Source of the DNA: Amphirosellinia nigrospora
Lineage: Eukaryota; Ascomycota; Sordariomycetes; Xylariales; Xylariaceae
Length of the DNA: 64,000 nt
Direction: 5' to 3'
NCBI GenBank assembly: GCA_004123355.1
Contig: SCHM01000005.1
Coordinates: 806,001 to 870,000 of the forward strand
The notes beneath the pieces were generated by a model. It had not been told where the DNA came from. It searched no databases and saw nothing but the letters and a program-made list of their open reading frames with translations. A program made the position numbers and the translations under genes. Below, in pieces: positions 35,861 to 48,188 of this stretch (its first letter is position 1; every line of letters begins with the position of its first letter).

Positions 35861-36354
35861 ATTGCGAACGAAAAGTTATCGTTAAATGAAATGGATCACT
35901 AGATGAAGTTAACTTTCAAAGATGAAACTAATTCGAAACGACAAACATACCAAATGGTTGGAAAAGAACATATATGGCAACTGATGGCCAACCCATTGAA
36001 TAAAGACAGGGTACTTCTAGGTGGAAGGAGGAGCAACAAAGCTCGCGAACCTGTCTAACGAAATGCATCCATCCACTTAAACAAAGAGTAGCACCTAGTT
36101 ATCCTTATTCTTCGGCTATTAAAGTGCAGCTCGACCAACCTGCACTACATAAAGGATATATAGCTTTCGGCAGCCACAATGGTTCAAGTCATATCGTGCA
36201 AGTTCTTTATACGTTATCGGTTCTTGAATAAAACACCATACTGATTAGGTATGCGTGATCAATAGACGAGGTGATTATCGATATTCCTAACTTGACTCTG
36301 ACTTTCTTGTACTACGACACCGTGATCCTTTTAGTTAGGTGTGAGTATTACATC
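35861..36354. other. Divergent promoter region
   Basis: This AT-rich gap of about 490 bases lies between the minus-strand gene starting at 35860 and the plus-strand SET gene starting at 36355. It should therefore serve as a shared upstream region. I see no specific binding motif that I can defend. Confidence 0.4.
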
Positions 36355-37751
36355 ATGTCGGATATCTCACTTGAACCGAATTATGAATTCCCTTACGAGG
36401 TGGAATCTGCGGGGGCGGCCGGGTTAGGCTGTTTTGCGACAAGGGATATCGAACAGGCGAAATAATCCTTGTGGAATTCACAAATTATTGGTCCCAACTG
36501 GCAACCACCAAGCAGCTTGCGAGGCGATAATAAAACGATACGAGGAGCTCGACGAGGATACTCAATCGGAATGGAGGTCTCTTACGGCACACCACATGAC
36601 ACTCGATGGCAACTATATATGTCGATTTATAACAAGCCAGGGCCGATGGGAAACCTTTGTGTGGAAACAGGTCACCGGAATTCTATACCATGCTGCACAT
36701 GCAGTACGACTCTAATTGCTTCGACCTTTGGGAGGTTGAGGGAGGCTCATTGTACATGCATGCATCGAGATTAATACCACTCGGTCAGTGCTTCCTCAAA
36801 TCTTTCGTGTCGAATTTTGAGTGCCCAGCTCGCCCGTTCGTAGCTAAGGTGCCGCTTATTCACCGCCTTTAAAACTGAGCCTGTATTAATGTTAGTCATT
36901 TGACGGGTAGTGCGATCCCAACGTGTGGTACGAGAAATGACCAGGTTGCTGGCCGGTGTGGGTTGCGAGAGCGAACAGAAATATCGCTAAGGGGAACAGC
37001 TATTCATTTCTTACTCGCCAACCATGCGCCAACAGCCCGACGGCAAATGAAGACCGCAGCTTGGGGCTTCACTGTGATTGTGCCAAGTGTCTCGCGAAGA
37101 ACGATATACACAGCGTTTCTCGAAGACTCACGAGATTTCGCGAACGGTGCCGGGTTGGACTGGGCCAGGACGATCTCGACTTACAAGGATACCCCGCCGG
37201 TATGGAACAACAGCTTACCAAGCGAGTTGATCTATTAACTCAAGCCGACACCGCCGCGGGTGATGATAAATCCATTACAAAAGAGCTAGTATTTGCGTAA
37301 GTACAGGACTTCGGGTTTTCCCGTGGGGGCTGAGGCTAACGGGCTTCTTTCATGACAGATTGCTGGACTTGTCGTGGTTCTTCGAGCACCACTTCATTAT
37401 ATTTAAAAGAAATGGGGGTCAGGAGGAAGATTTCTTGCCGATGTTGAAAAGTGCCCTGGATACTATGAAGAAAGCATTAGATGCAGCGATGAGTGCCTGG
37501 CCACAGACACACGAAAGTAAGTGAGAACTATCGTCTGCCCTCCCCTCCATTTTGTCTCCGTTCTTCGAAACATCGAGCTGCTCAACGAAATAACTCCATC
37601 TGACGGCGGGGTTCTTTTTCTTAATTTGACTATGGGCGCTGTGCTCGTGCTGTCACTGACTTTAGATGGTATAGTTGTCATGATAGCCAAAAGGGAGATT
37701 ACACGTTGGGAGAAGGCTTGGGAAAGTCTACATAAGAAGGCCGCGAGTTGA
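36355..37751 (+). pseudogene. SET-domain protein, frame-broken
   Basis: SET domains transfer methyl groups to lysines. Fungal members of this SMYD-like type often act on unknown substrates. The start MSDISLEPNYEF at 36355 leads to GLGCFATRDIE, the usual first strand of the domain. The next pieces, in other frames, are GEIILVEFTNYW (about 36455), RYEELDEDTQSEWRSLTAHH (about 36538), a SLYMHASRLNH-like stretch (about 36750) and ANRNIAKG followed by FISYSPTMRQQ (about 36965-37035). Then GLHCDCAKC (about 37065) is the post-SET zinc site. The order fits the family. A short intron with donor GTAAGTACAGG near 37299 and acceptor ending near 37358 precedes a helical C-terminal exon. The last exon ends REITRWEKAWESLHKKAAS, stop at 37751. 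At least five frame changes occur. Confidence 0.75.
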
Positions 37752-38225
37752 AGGATCTAAAGAATATATCATAGCGTTCGCGCGTGTATAAAATAACGTT
37801 GAATTTTGCTACAAGACATGGCACGTCAGCTTTCTACTATAGAATTATATTGTAATCTATACCACAATTTGGTCTCTATTCACTCAACACAGCTGGCGGT
37901 GTATCCCTACCTCAAACCAACGTTAAACGCACTCTAATGCTATGACAAGCACCAGGGTGTTCTTATCCCCTAAGTACTTATATGAATTCTTCTCAATAAT
38001 TAAACTGCCAGCATTACTCCAGGTTTGTTAGGCTACTAGTTAGGTTAGTGCGCCAAGAGTAGCGTCACGTGCTAAACACACGAGCCCTCACCCATTTTAG
38101 GTCGTTGCTTACATGGATAATCCCCGCTCCTGCCCGCTTAAGATTCAAGACATCCAAGACCAAACTTTAAAAGTTACCTATACTAGCACTGTCAGTGTCT
38201 ACCTGATTAGCACGTTACGCAAGTT

Positions 38226-41200
38226 ATGATGAATCCAACTGATACGGGTGTTTCGGCCCCACCACTGAGAGTGCTCTCTCTCGGTAAGTTTACCGCTCCG
38301 GGGCTTGCTCGCCCGGCTAACCATCCTAGACGGGGGCGGATCCGTGGCAAATCAAGCCTCCTGATCCTCGAGAATATCATGGAAACAATACGTCAGGCCA
38401 AAGGCCTTGACTCCGTCCCCAAACCATGTGATCACTTCGATCTGATCGGTGGCACTAGCACTGGCGGGTACGAACTCCACCCGTGCCGCTGTGGATAGCC
38501 GCTCCTGGCCCGGCTGTTTTGACTTATGAAGCTAGGATCATTGCTATTATGCTTGGCCGGCTAGGCATGACCGTCGACCAGTGCATACGAGCATACGATA
38601 AAGTCGCACAGACCGCATTCACTCCCAAACGAAAGTTCTATATTCCGGGTTCTCCTAAAGGGGCGTACTCGGCCCAAGCTCTCGAGGGCGCCATCCAGCA
38701 GACGTGAAGGAATTCTGCGCAGAGTCGTCTTGTAGCGACGAACGACGTCAAGGTCGATCCACTATCGAATCATGCCCACACGAAAATATAGAGTTTCACA
38801 ACACGACATGCACTAAAACGTACGTTTCTTAACAAAATTAGCTACTCATATGAGATAGAAGAAACTAACGTCTGGTATATAGAGTAGTATTAGCCATCAC
38901 GAAGGATAACGTTGATGCAGCCCCCACTCTCTTCACCACTTACGAAACCACTACCAACATTAGCTACCGGGATTGCGCCATCTGGCAAGTCGCGCGTGCA
39001 ACCTCAGCGGCAACAACCTTTTTTGAGTCCATCAAGGTTGGCCGGGATAACGTAGAGTTCATCGACGCTGGCTTCGGAACAACAATCCATGCGAGGTCTC
39101 ATCGAAGAGGCCCGACGGGCAATTCCCCAAGCATGGTACATTACAACATCCTCAGTATCGGTACCGGCCTTGGCAACGTCATTACAATCAAGGACTCACG
39201 GCGAGTATCCTGAAGGCACTAGCAAAATGCGACTCGAGCCTCACTCGACGACGGTAGCAAGAAGCTTCAAAACCAGTACGGAAACAATGGCCAGTACTAC
39301 AGGTTCAATGTCGAACGTGGTTTACAAGACGTTACGTTATCGGATTGGGAAAAGTCAAGTACTATCTCAGCGCACACCAATAATTATCTACAACAATCAG
39401 GCAGGGATCCACAGCTTTGTAAATAGCTTCATTAACGGCCCTCGGGAACAAGCAGAAGCGACTAGCTCGCGTGTACAACAGCTAGCAGTTAGTGAATTTT
39501 ACATCTGATTCTTACAACAATGTGAATTAACGCCGTTCAGGCTCAGTGTGTCACTATATTTCGCTCCCTAGAAATGAACATTTCGTCGGTCGTACGGAAA
39601 CTCTTAGCTTCTTAATAAGAAGCTCTTCGAAAAGGGTGGCCATCGGCGGGTCTGCCTCTATGGGTTAGGTGGTGTCGGAAAGACCCAAGTAGCCCTACGA
39701 ATCGCTTATGAAACGAAAGATGTACGAGGATTCACGGTCCTCTGGTTGCCAGCAGCAAGCAACGCAACTTTCCAACAGGCTTGTACAGAGGGGCGAAGCG
39801 CCGGCATTCAAGCCACCAAAGATGAAGATCCCAGAGAGTCACTGCAACGGCATCTAAACTCTGATAAGGCTGGGAAATGGCTCATCATCATCGATAATAT
39901 CGATGAAATGGAGCTACTACTCGGATCTACCAATCAACCAGGCATAGACTCCTTTCTTCCAGTCAGCGAGAACGGCCACATTTTATTCACAACGCGCACG
40001 TACGACATCGCATCGAGAGTTGCGGACGACGACGATAATATTTTGAACTAAAGAAGATGAGCCACGCAGATGCAAGGCGCTACCTGGAAGAAAAAATCCA
40101 ACTAAATCAGGTCGAAGATGACGCAGCAGCCACAGAGCTCCTGGATCAACTTGCACACCTTCCCCTGGCTATCACGCAGGCAGCTGCGTATATGAAGAGA
40201 AATAAGAAGCCGATTCGGAGTATCTTGAATTACTCCGCAGCACTGAATCAGATATGGCTGATTTGATGAGTTGGGAGTTCTACGACAGGAATCGATACGA
40301 TGGGTCACAAAATGCCGTGGCTCTTACCTGGCAACTATCCTAAGCAAATTTCTCATGTCGACGCCACTGCAGCGAAGTTGCTGAGGTTTATATCGAGGGT
40401 TGAGCCGAAAGCAATACCTCGATCTATGCTACCGATGGAAATATCGGAAACACAGCTAGATCATGCAATTGGCACCTTGCTCGGATACGCCTTTTTAGAC
40501 GTCCGAGAAGGAGGCGAGACATACGATATGCACAGTCTTATACACTTAGCAACACGAACCTGGGTCAAAGTCCAAGGTCACGAAACGGGAGCTACTCTTG
40601 ATGCGGCTGCGCATTTATCTGCTATTTTCCCAAGGGATGACTGGGAAAACCGCTACGTGTGGAGACAATACATGCCTCATGCTCTTCGAATAATCCAGGA
40701 AGACGGTTACAAATCAGAAAAGAGTACAGATTTAGGTTATTGGGTTGGGCGTTGTCTTAGAAAAGATGGCCAACACAAGGATGCGATGAGAATTCTTCAA
40801 GGCGTTGTCTCAGCGCAGGAGAAATCGCTTGCCGAGGACCACCCTCATCGACTATCATCAGAACACGGACTTGCAATAGCATACCGAGATAATGGGCAAA
40901 TATCAAAAACAGTTGGACTGCTAGAACGCATAGTTTCTATATCGAAAAAAACGCTTGCCGAGGACCACCCTCGTCGAGTAACATCAGAGCACGCACTTGC
41001 AGTGGCGTATCGAGATAATGGGCAAATATCAAAGGCAGTTGAACTGCTAGAACGCGTAGTTTCTATACGGGAAAAAACGCTTGCCGAGGACCACCCTCAT
41101 CGACTAGCATCAGAACACACACTTGCAATAGCGTACCAAGATAATGGGCAAATATCAAAGGCAGTTGAACTGCTAGAACGCGTAGTTTCTATACAGAAAC

Positions 41201-42075
41201 GCTTGCCGAGGACCACCCTGATCGACTAACATCAGAACACGCACTTGCAGTGGCGTATCGAGATAATGGGCAAATATCAAAGGCAGTTGGACTGCTAGAA
41301 CGCGTAGTTTCTATACGGAAAACGCTTGCCGAGGACCACCCTGATCGACTAACATCAGAACACGCACTTGCAAGGGCGTACCAAAGTAATTGGCAAATAT
41401 CAAAGGCAGTTGAACTGCTAGAACGCGTAGTTTCTATACAGAAAACGCTTGCCGAGGACCACCCTGATCGACTAACATCAGAACACGCACTTGCAGTGGC
41501 GTATCGAGATAATGGGCAAATATCAAAGGCAGTTGGACTGCTAGAACGCGTAGTTTCTATACGGAAAACAACGCTTGCCGAGGACCTCATCGACTAGCAT
41601 CAGAACACGTACTTGCAATAACGTACCAAAGTAATAGGCAAATATCAAAGGCAGTAGATCTGCTAGAACGCGTAGTTTCTATACAGAAAAAACGCTTGCC
41701 GAGAGCCACCCTGATCGACTGGCATCAGAAACCGTACTTGCAACAGTACATAGACCAAGGAGGTTGGCAGGTGCTAAAAGCAATCGAACTACTAGAACAT
41801 GTAGTCAAATAGAGAAAACAACGCTTGTCGAAGACCACCCTCGTCGACTAGATTCAGCATGCTTTCTTGGAATAGCTTATTATACAAACGGACGAGTGCA
41901 AGAAGGAATCGAGTGGCTAGAACACGTAGCTTCGGTGCGAAGGGCAACACTACCTGAGAACCACCCTGGTCGACTGGGGACAGAGAACGCACTTGAGAGG
42001 GCGCGGACTAATTGCACGACAATGACAATACCGATCCTGGTTTCAAGATATGGATTCAGGGCAATCGAGCTGTAG
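38226..42075 (+). pseudogene. Patatin-NB-ARC-TPR receptor (fungal STAND/NLR-like), frame-broken
   Basis: Fungal STAND proteins pair an effector domain with an NB-ARC switch and a repeat sensor, and are linked to self/non-self recognition. Exons 38226-38283, 38330-38467 and 38536 onward join through GT-AG introns. They give a patatin-like phospholipase domain: LRVLSLDGGG with the oxyanion loop (one G missing near 38340), then the nucleophile motif GGTSTGG (about 38449). A DAGFGNNNP-like block lies near 39064. NB-ARC follows: Walker A GLGGVGKTQ (39662 on), Walker B LIIIDN (about 39880), ILFTTR (about 39980) and LPLAI (about 40160). From 40300 an intact frame holds the linker and then TPR units of 42 residues (LAEDHPxRLxSEHxLAxAYRDNGQISKAVxLLERVVSI). 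At least six single-base breaks are visible along the gene. Catalytic Ser and Asp both appear to be encoded. The whole would be about 1,200 residues. Confidence 0.85.
40826..41990 (+). repeat. Tandem 126-base TPR-coding repeats, about ten copies
   Basis: Repeat units of about 126 bases start with CGCTTGCCGAGGACCACCCT at 40826, 40952, 41078, 41200, 41323, 41446, 41572 and 41693. Two more diverged copies begin near 41822 and 41948. Several neighbouring copies are nearly identical at DNA level, which suggests recent duplication or ongoing gene conversion. Spacings of 121, 122 or 129 break the reading frame. Spacings of 123 keep it and lose one lysine-type codon in the joint. Each unit encodes one 42-residue kinesin-light-chain-like TPR. 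Confidence 0.92.
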
Positions 42076-43584
42076 GAGCTAGAGTTCTAGTAGCTTGATT
42101 ATAGAAGAAGTCGATTGAGTCGACGTGGATGTTTGTTACATGTTGCGAATTTAGGGTTGCTTAAGGCGAAAGAGGGTTTCTCAAATCTGGCGTTAGGTTA
42201 ATGGAGGCTACCTTGGGGACACGAGATACATACCTGATTGAATGTCCCATTGTATAGCTGGCTGCTATTTATTTTCATATATTTGTTAGCTAGGCTAGGT
42301 TTTATTGTGACCGAGCTTATACTCTCTCGCACTATCTGTAACCGGGGCTTCTGGTATTGGTGTGAGCGAACGAATGCGTACAGCTATCCAAAGGCCCTAG
42401 CGATTGAAAATAATGCCCCAGTGACATTGAGATGCATACGTAACCGGAGCTGTGATCCTGAAGTTCATGTATGCTTTGCTCGGGTGTGCGATCACACGCC
42501 AATGCCGAACTCTTTCTATATGCCTCAGCATGGCACAGATGTGTACTAAAAAGTCTGGCAAGGAGTTGAGAGGTGCGAGATCCCAAGATTAGCTATAATT
42601 ATGATAGCAATTCAGGTGAGCCTCCAGCTCAAGGAAACAAACACTATATGAACAACTTAGATTAGCCGAAGGTGATGGAGTTATTGGTGATACGTTTATA
42701 AGTCTCTATGAGTAGGGAGGGGGGCGAATTGCTCATTTACCCAGTGTTTAAAGGAGTTACGGCCTCCTCCTTTACTGTAGGTGCGGCGATAGGACATCCC
42801 TTCTGTTACCTGTACGATGTTAGCGAGGTAGTTTGGTTGGAATTCACTTGGAGTCTAAAATAGGACTGATCGGACGGGCTATGAAGCAAGGTTCAGCCGT
42901 TCATGCTTGGTTTGAGTTCAACAATTATCAATGACAGAGCTATAAATAGAGTCATTTCACATTCCTAAGCGTATTGCCATGAATGTCATTACAGGGCATT
43001 AAATGAAGAAGAAAGAAATCAAAGCCCATATCATTTTCTGTTGTTTGAGTTCATGAATTATTCAACTGATCAATCCTTTATGGGTACTCTGTTGGAATAC
43101 TGAACAATTGAGTGAAGGCGGGTTCTGTATCTCTTGCTTGGCAGACGCACATGTTGAGTTTGACAGCATTCATGATCTAGTTTAGTAAGAGGTAGGTAAG
43201 TTATCTAAGAAACTGGTATATACGATTATCTAGATACTGCAAATGCTCACATCTTTGGGGCTATTGTCAACCAGCGCGGCATGAACACATGCCAATTAAC
43301 AGCGCCCAATACCTATGGACCTCACCTAAAATGAGATGGCGGGGTAGGACCAAATGAAGTGGAACTCCAAAAGTGCACATATCGCATAATGCGATATTTA
43401 CCCACCTATCCGTACCTATCAAACCACCCTTTTGATCAGCTCACCAAGCATCGACCCTCCACTCCGAGTACCACTCACTCAACTGAGAAAATCACAAGTC
43501 ACACATCTCTATACATCGTGCAATTATAAGACCTCGGAGCAGATGTAACAGATCATCACCTTTCTTGCGCCGGCTGGTCAAAAG
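42076..43584. other. Intergenic stretch
   Basis: A plus-strand frame at 42238-42549 starts with a hydrophobic segment but shows no other feature and I do not support it. The rest is AT-rich and empty as far as I can tell. Confidence 0.45.
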
Positions 43585-45727
43585 ATGTCCGGCCAGATCA
43601 ACCAGCTCCTGGACTCGATCGCCAGCACCAGCGATGAGGCGCAGCAGACCAAGGCTCTGAGCCGGGTGGCCGAGATAGCGCGGAGTTATGGAAGGCGGAG
43701 CCCGGGTCGGCGGAGGAGCTGGATGTGCTCGCGCGGAGGGTGGGCGACGCGGCCCGCGATGAGGCGCACAGGATCCCGCTGGGCGAATCCGGCGTCCTCG
43801 AGTTCTTCTGCTCCGTCATCTCGACTCGGGGGTGAGGCCCGCCCTTGTGGTCCAGTGCTTGCGCGTCATTGGTAACTCGTCAGCCGATACGGGTGAGCCA
43901 GGCGTTATCCCCTTTTTTTGTCTTCTTCGGGAAGGAGGATATCGATCCGCTGATCTGTTCGGTGCCTAGATGAGAATAGGGCACGGGTCGTCGCTTCGGG
44001 ATGTCTGCCGAGTGTGGCGTTGTTGAATGATGACTCCGTCTTGGCCTTCGTCATACCGTTCTCTTCAACATCTGCGTTGACTATGGTGAGATAACCCTTC
44101 GTGAGAGTAGGTTGTGATCTATCTAGCTAACGTGTCACAAGAAGGCGCGAAGGGCTATCTATCAAGCTGGTAAAATCCAGAGCTGGTCAGCCTATATCCG
44201 GTCCTAGGCGAGAGATGTAGCCCGTTATTAAATTACGTTTGCAAGCTTCTTGGTTTCGTAGCTACACAAGGTAGGCAGAAATACAGCCTCAAAACTGGAC
44301 CTTTTGCATCAAGAAGCGCCTAGTTAATACAGATTTATAGAGCCCGAGGCGAATCTAGTACACCCTGCTACTCCTTTCGTCTTGCTGCGTCTAGCGGACA
44401 CGCAGCCTTCGCCAATTGATGCCAAGGAGTTCTTGGACAGGCCTCCGTGGCACTGACCTATCTTTCCCAGGAACAATTCCAGCAATCGTTCCTTGAAACA
44501 CCAAAATCCATCAACCTCATCCTCCGGACTTTTTCCACGGCCTGCTCAGACCTCGACGCATCACTAGAAGGCCCCGAGGACGAAGCACAACTCAAACAAG
44601 TCCAGACCGCCTTCACAGCAACTCTGGCAGATTTATCAGCACACCCCCTGTTCGCCTCATGCTCCCTAGATGGGCCTGAGGTCTCGACGCTGCAGCAATG
44701 GATCTCAAAATCGCACATCCCACTACAGTCAGCAGCCTGTCTTGCGCTAGGCAACATCGCGCGCTCGGACGAGAAGTGCAGCCACCTCGTCCAGCAGCGC
44801 GGGATCCACGCACCGCTCGTGTCGATCCTAGCTGACCAATCAAACGTCGACGCAGGGCTCCTGCACTCCGTGCTCGGCTTCCTCAAGAACCTAGCCATCC
44901 CGGCCGCGAATAAACCCATCCTCGGGGACGCCGGGCTTTTCGAGGCCGAGGCGCTCCCTCGCATCTGGGAGCTAGACACGCAAACACAGGTTCAGTTCGA
45001 CGCCGTCTCCCTCGCCCGGCTGCTCCTCGTAGGGTGTCCCGCGAACGTATACCGAATCTGTGCGCCGGTGGGCGACGAAACGCGGTCGAAGCTGCATTCA
45101 CTGATAGAACTGAACGCGCGCTCGGATCAGGAGCCGACGCAGATGGAGACGGCGAGAGCCATTACGACGGCATGTCGTGTCCTGCACTCTACTCCAACCA
45201 CCAAGGAATCCCCTGAAACGGCTCCGCGCCTAGATCTAGAGGCCTTTTACGCAGCCCACAACACCATCACAGACACGATGCTCCGACTAGGCCAACAGAG
45301 CAAATACCCCGTATTACGGTCCGAGCTACTCTTCGCGCTCGCGCTAATGGCACGCACATCCGCCGGCGCGGGGCAATATCCAGCACAACGCAACGCGAAA
45401 ACCTACTCACATTCCTAGCAGAAGCCATAACAGGCGAAAAGCCCACGGCATCCCCATCCCCAGCCCCAACGAAATAATCCATTCCTCGGGCCCATTATCA
45501 TCAGAGATCCAAAACCTCATCTCCCTCGAACCCCAAGCCCCCACCCAGAAACCTACGTCGACGACAACCCGCGAGGCGTCGACCGCGAGAACGCGCTCGT
45601 GCTCGTCGCGGAACTGCTACGGCGGTGCCCCGACACCTTACCCGCGGACGCGAAGGCGCGATTCGAGGACCTAAGGCGCGAGGGCGGGGAGAGGGTGCTA
45701 CGTGAGAGAAGTTCAGGGGATACCTAG
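43585..45727 (+). CDS. ARM-repeat GTPase-GDP dissociation stimulator (Rap1GDS-like)
   Basis: Proteins of the SmgGDS/Rap1GDS1 type are chains of armadillo repeats that chaperone small GTPases. The start is MSGQINQLLDSIASTSDEAQQTKAL at 43585. Continuing in other frames come VGDAARDEAHRIPLGESGVLEFFCSVIS (about 43740), VRPALVVQCLRVIGNSSADT (about 43835, then intron), and ENRARVVASGCLPSV (about 43973). The large exon 44447-45418 is open and has repeat-like helices such as QSAACLALGNIARSDEKCSHLVQQRGIHAPLVSIL and LLHSVLGFLKNLAIPAANKPILGDAGLF. The last part, DDNPRGVDRENALVLVAELLRRCPD (about 45564), ends with a stop at 45725-45727. Frame changes near 43690, 43833, 44060, 44430, 45380 and 45550 break the gene. 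I call it CDS because most of its length is open and conserved. Confidence 0.72.
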
Positions 45728-46443
45728 GGAGCTGAAAATACAAAGTAACAAGATAAGAAAAGAAAAGATGAAAGTAAAGAAAAAAACTACATAGATTATC
45801 AGCCTAGAGGGAAGGGGGTGCCAGGTTCGGCTGACTATGCGTTGCGTTACAGAGGTGTGTGTGTGTATATCGCCTCGGTTGTCTATACTTAGATTAAGTA
45901 GAAGTACATATCGAAGACCTACTGCAGCGATGTAGGTAGAGAGCAAATATGAACGTACTATAAACAGAGAACAGAAATCGAGAATCATCATGGTTTTAGT
46001 TCACATCACGATTAAGAGTAGGAAATCAGGCGCAGAGTGCCTTCAGTAGAGTTTTTGTGCTTTCTTTTTGTCCATTCATTTACCATTGCGTACGACCTAA
46101 AGCAAACCGGGAGATGCAATAATGCAGGCTTGGATCTAGTAGTCTCTTTTGGCCGGTCCTCGAGGGATGAAAGTAATTAATCATCCTGTAACACTTTTGT
46201 TTTCGTAAGCGTGGTAATCGATTCACGCACTCGTCCCTGGCTGCTGCTACTACTGCCGATACAAGGCAGAGAGAGAAAGTGGGAGAGGGAGACGATAATA
46301 ACAGCCGACCGAACCATGACCATGACCATCCAGCAACCAACAACACACAAACCAACGAAAGCAGAAAACCCGTTAAAGAATGCCCGTCCGTAGTACTCCC
46401 GTGCAGTGCTCCTTCAGGATTCTCATCCGTTGCGTCTCGTCGT
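45728..46443. other. Intergenic stretch between convergent genes
   Basis: The stretch lies between the stop of the GDS-like gene and the stop of eL13. It contains a short GT repeat near 45855-45865 and AT-rich sequence suited to 3' ends. I see no gene. Confidence 0.5.
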
Positions 46444-47533
46444 CTATTTCTTGTTGCCTCGGCCTCGGCCTTGTCCTTGGCACGCTTTTCTCGCGCACCC
46501 ACCAGTCTGGCATCGCTTCTGGCCTTGCGGAGAGCGGCGAAGGCACCACCCTCGACAGGCTTGGGGAATTCGCTCTTCTTGATCTCGGTGACACCCTCGA
46601 CGATGGGACGAAGGGGATGGAGGCGCTGATGCTCGAGACGGTCTGGGTCTTGCTGAGGTCGATGTCCTTGCTGTCGCCAGCCTTGGGGTGCTTGGCACCC
46701 TTGCGGGGGAAGACGATCAGTCGCTCCTTGTAGGCCTTGAGGCGCGCCACGTTGATGGCGAGGGACTCCTCGCTGAGGTTTTGACGTCGGAAGTCGACAG
46801 AGATACCGACAGTAGGGGCCACAAGACGGGGAATGCCAGCCTCCTAGAATAATATCGTGTTAGAGAACTATTTATTCACCAGGCCAGCATTCATTCAAAT
46901 ACCTTCAGCTCAGCCAAGGTGAAGCCACGGCCTCTGGACACAAATACGTCAGCTCTACTCGAATGGGGATATCGCAGGGGAAGACCAACTGGCGAAGGCG
47001 GCGGTTGTACTTGATACTAGGGCATCGTACGACGGGCCGTAGACGATCGACGGGGCGAGGGGCGAGGGCAGCAGCCTTGACGGCGCGGGCCTTACGACGA
47101 GCGATCTTCTTGGTGGGCTAATTCCAAAAATTCCCAGTCAGATATATATATTCCTCAATTCGTCCGAGTTATCATGTCTGGCTGCGTACCTGGTCGAAGT
47201 GAGTGCTGACGCGCCTCTGCCAATCCTTGCGGAAGTCTGCTCAGTTGTCAGCGAATCCACACAGGCAATTCCATATCGGCCGATTCATCCATCGCTCGTC
47301 GGTTCATCTATTCCGAGCATCGCAGATATTGGGACGGGGAGCGTACGGTTCTTCTCTGCAGGTGGGTTAGCGAAATATCCAGATATCGTCGGAGAAGAGG
47401 GAGGTGGGAGGTGGGAGATTTACGAATCTGGTTGTTGTGTTTTATGGCCTAGATGCAGCAAAAAATACGTTAGCAATTCATTCAAACTAACTTCGTCAGG
47501 CGGTCGGGACATGCGCTTCTGCACACTCACCAT
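46444..47533 (-). CDS. RPL13: 60S ribosomal protein eL13
   Basis: eL13 is an essential component of the large ribosomal subunit. The model has six exons. Exon 1 is the ATG alone (47531-47533). The others are 47424-47448 (AIKHNNQI), 47190-47236 ([16 protein letters not shown]), 46990-47117 ([22 protein letters not shown]...KYNRRLR), 46903-46933 ([10 protein letters not shown]) and 46843 downward ([22 protein letters not shown]...VFPRKG). All introns are GT-AG and the phases agree. Exon 6 holds two one-base gaps. One is near 46603, where [10 protein letters not shown] should go on as [14 protein letters not shown]. The other is near 46455, where EAEA should go on as NKK and stop at 46444. As read, the last exon stays open to 46373 in one frame or beyond in another. 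The rest of the protein agrees with the eL13 family along its whole length. These gaps are very probably sequence errors. Confidence 0.92.
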
Positions 47534-48188
47534 TTTGACTGACTGCGATCAAGACGATCAAGATGGGAATGGTCGTCAATGAACTTGTCGCGGGTCGGGT
47601 CAATGTCTCCAGACTGGACCTTGAAAAGCACTAGAATTTCCCAGAGTGTAGGTAGTTGGACCTTGCCAGGCACAGACCAACCCGCACTTTCGCCAAAATT
47701 TTAGAAGGGCTAGAAAACCCTACTGCGCCTCGATAAGAAAAATTGGGGTGGGGGCTGCTTGCTGTGTGGCTGATTAACCCCACTACAGCATCATGATAAC
47801 AACCCCACTTGCATATCGGTACGTACCAACCTAGCTGAACCCATGTATCCGAGTGGTCTGTGCTGTAACCATTACTTTTCTACGTGTAGGATGTAAGTAT
47901 GCGCGCAGGCTACCTACATATATGTATCACGCCGAGAGAGAACAGAGCTCGCGGGAAGAGATCAATCAATTCAGTTACTTGACCATCTGCATATGTAACC
48001 TGGAGCCCTTGAGGTAAATAGGTAGAAATAGGTAGGGGAGAAGTGAAAATGACATGGAATCCATCTCCTCATGGTTGACGGCCGAGGTTCATCCCAAATC
48101 CTCCTCGCCAGCCATCGAACTACAACTCAACCAATGCCTTGCTCAAACCCGCATAGCTTCATCCAGGTAACCCAGACTCTACACGTAG
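47534..48188. other. Promoter region of eL13 and intergenic DNA
   Basis: This is upstream sequence of the ribosomal protein gene on the minus strand. I see no gene and no motif I can defend. Confidence 0.45.

Noticed and set aside
40826-41990. CRISPR-like or satellite array
   Set aside because: The units are 126 bases, without unique spacers, and encode TPR repeats in frame.
42238-42549. 103-residue frame with a hydrophobic start
   Set aside because: It has only one hydrophobic segment and no conserved motif. It is likely chance.
45855-45865. Short GT repeat as a regulatory element
   Set aside because: It is too short to mean more than a common microsatellite.
46080-46629. Open frames on both strands next to eL13
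   Set aside because: They overlap the end of the eL13 gene or read past its frame break, and have no motifs of their own.
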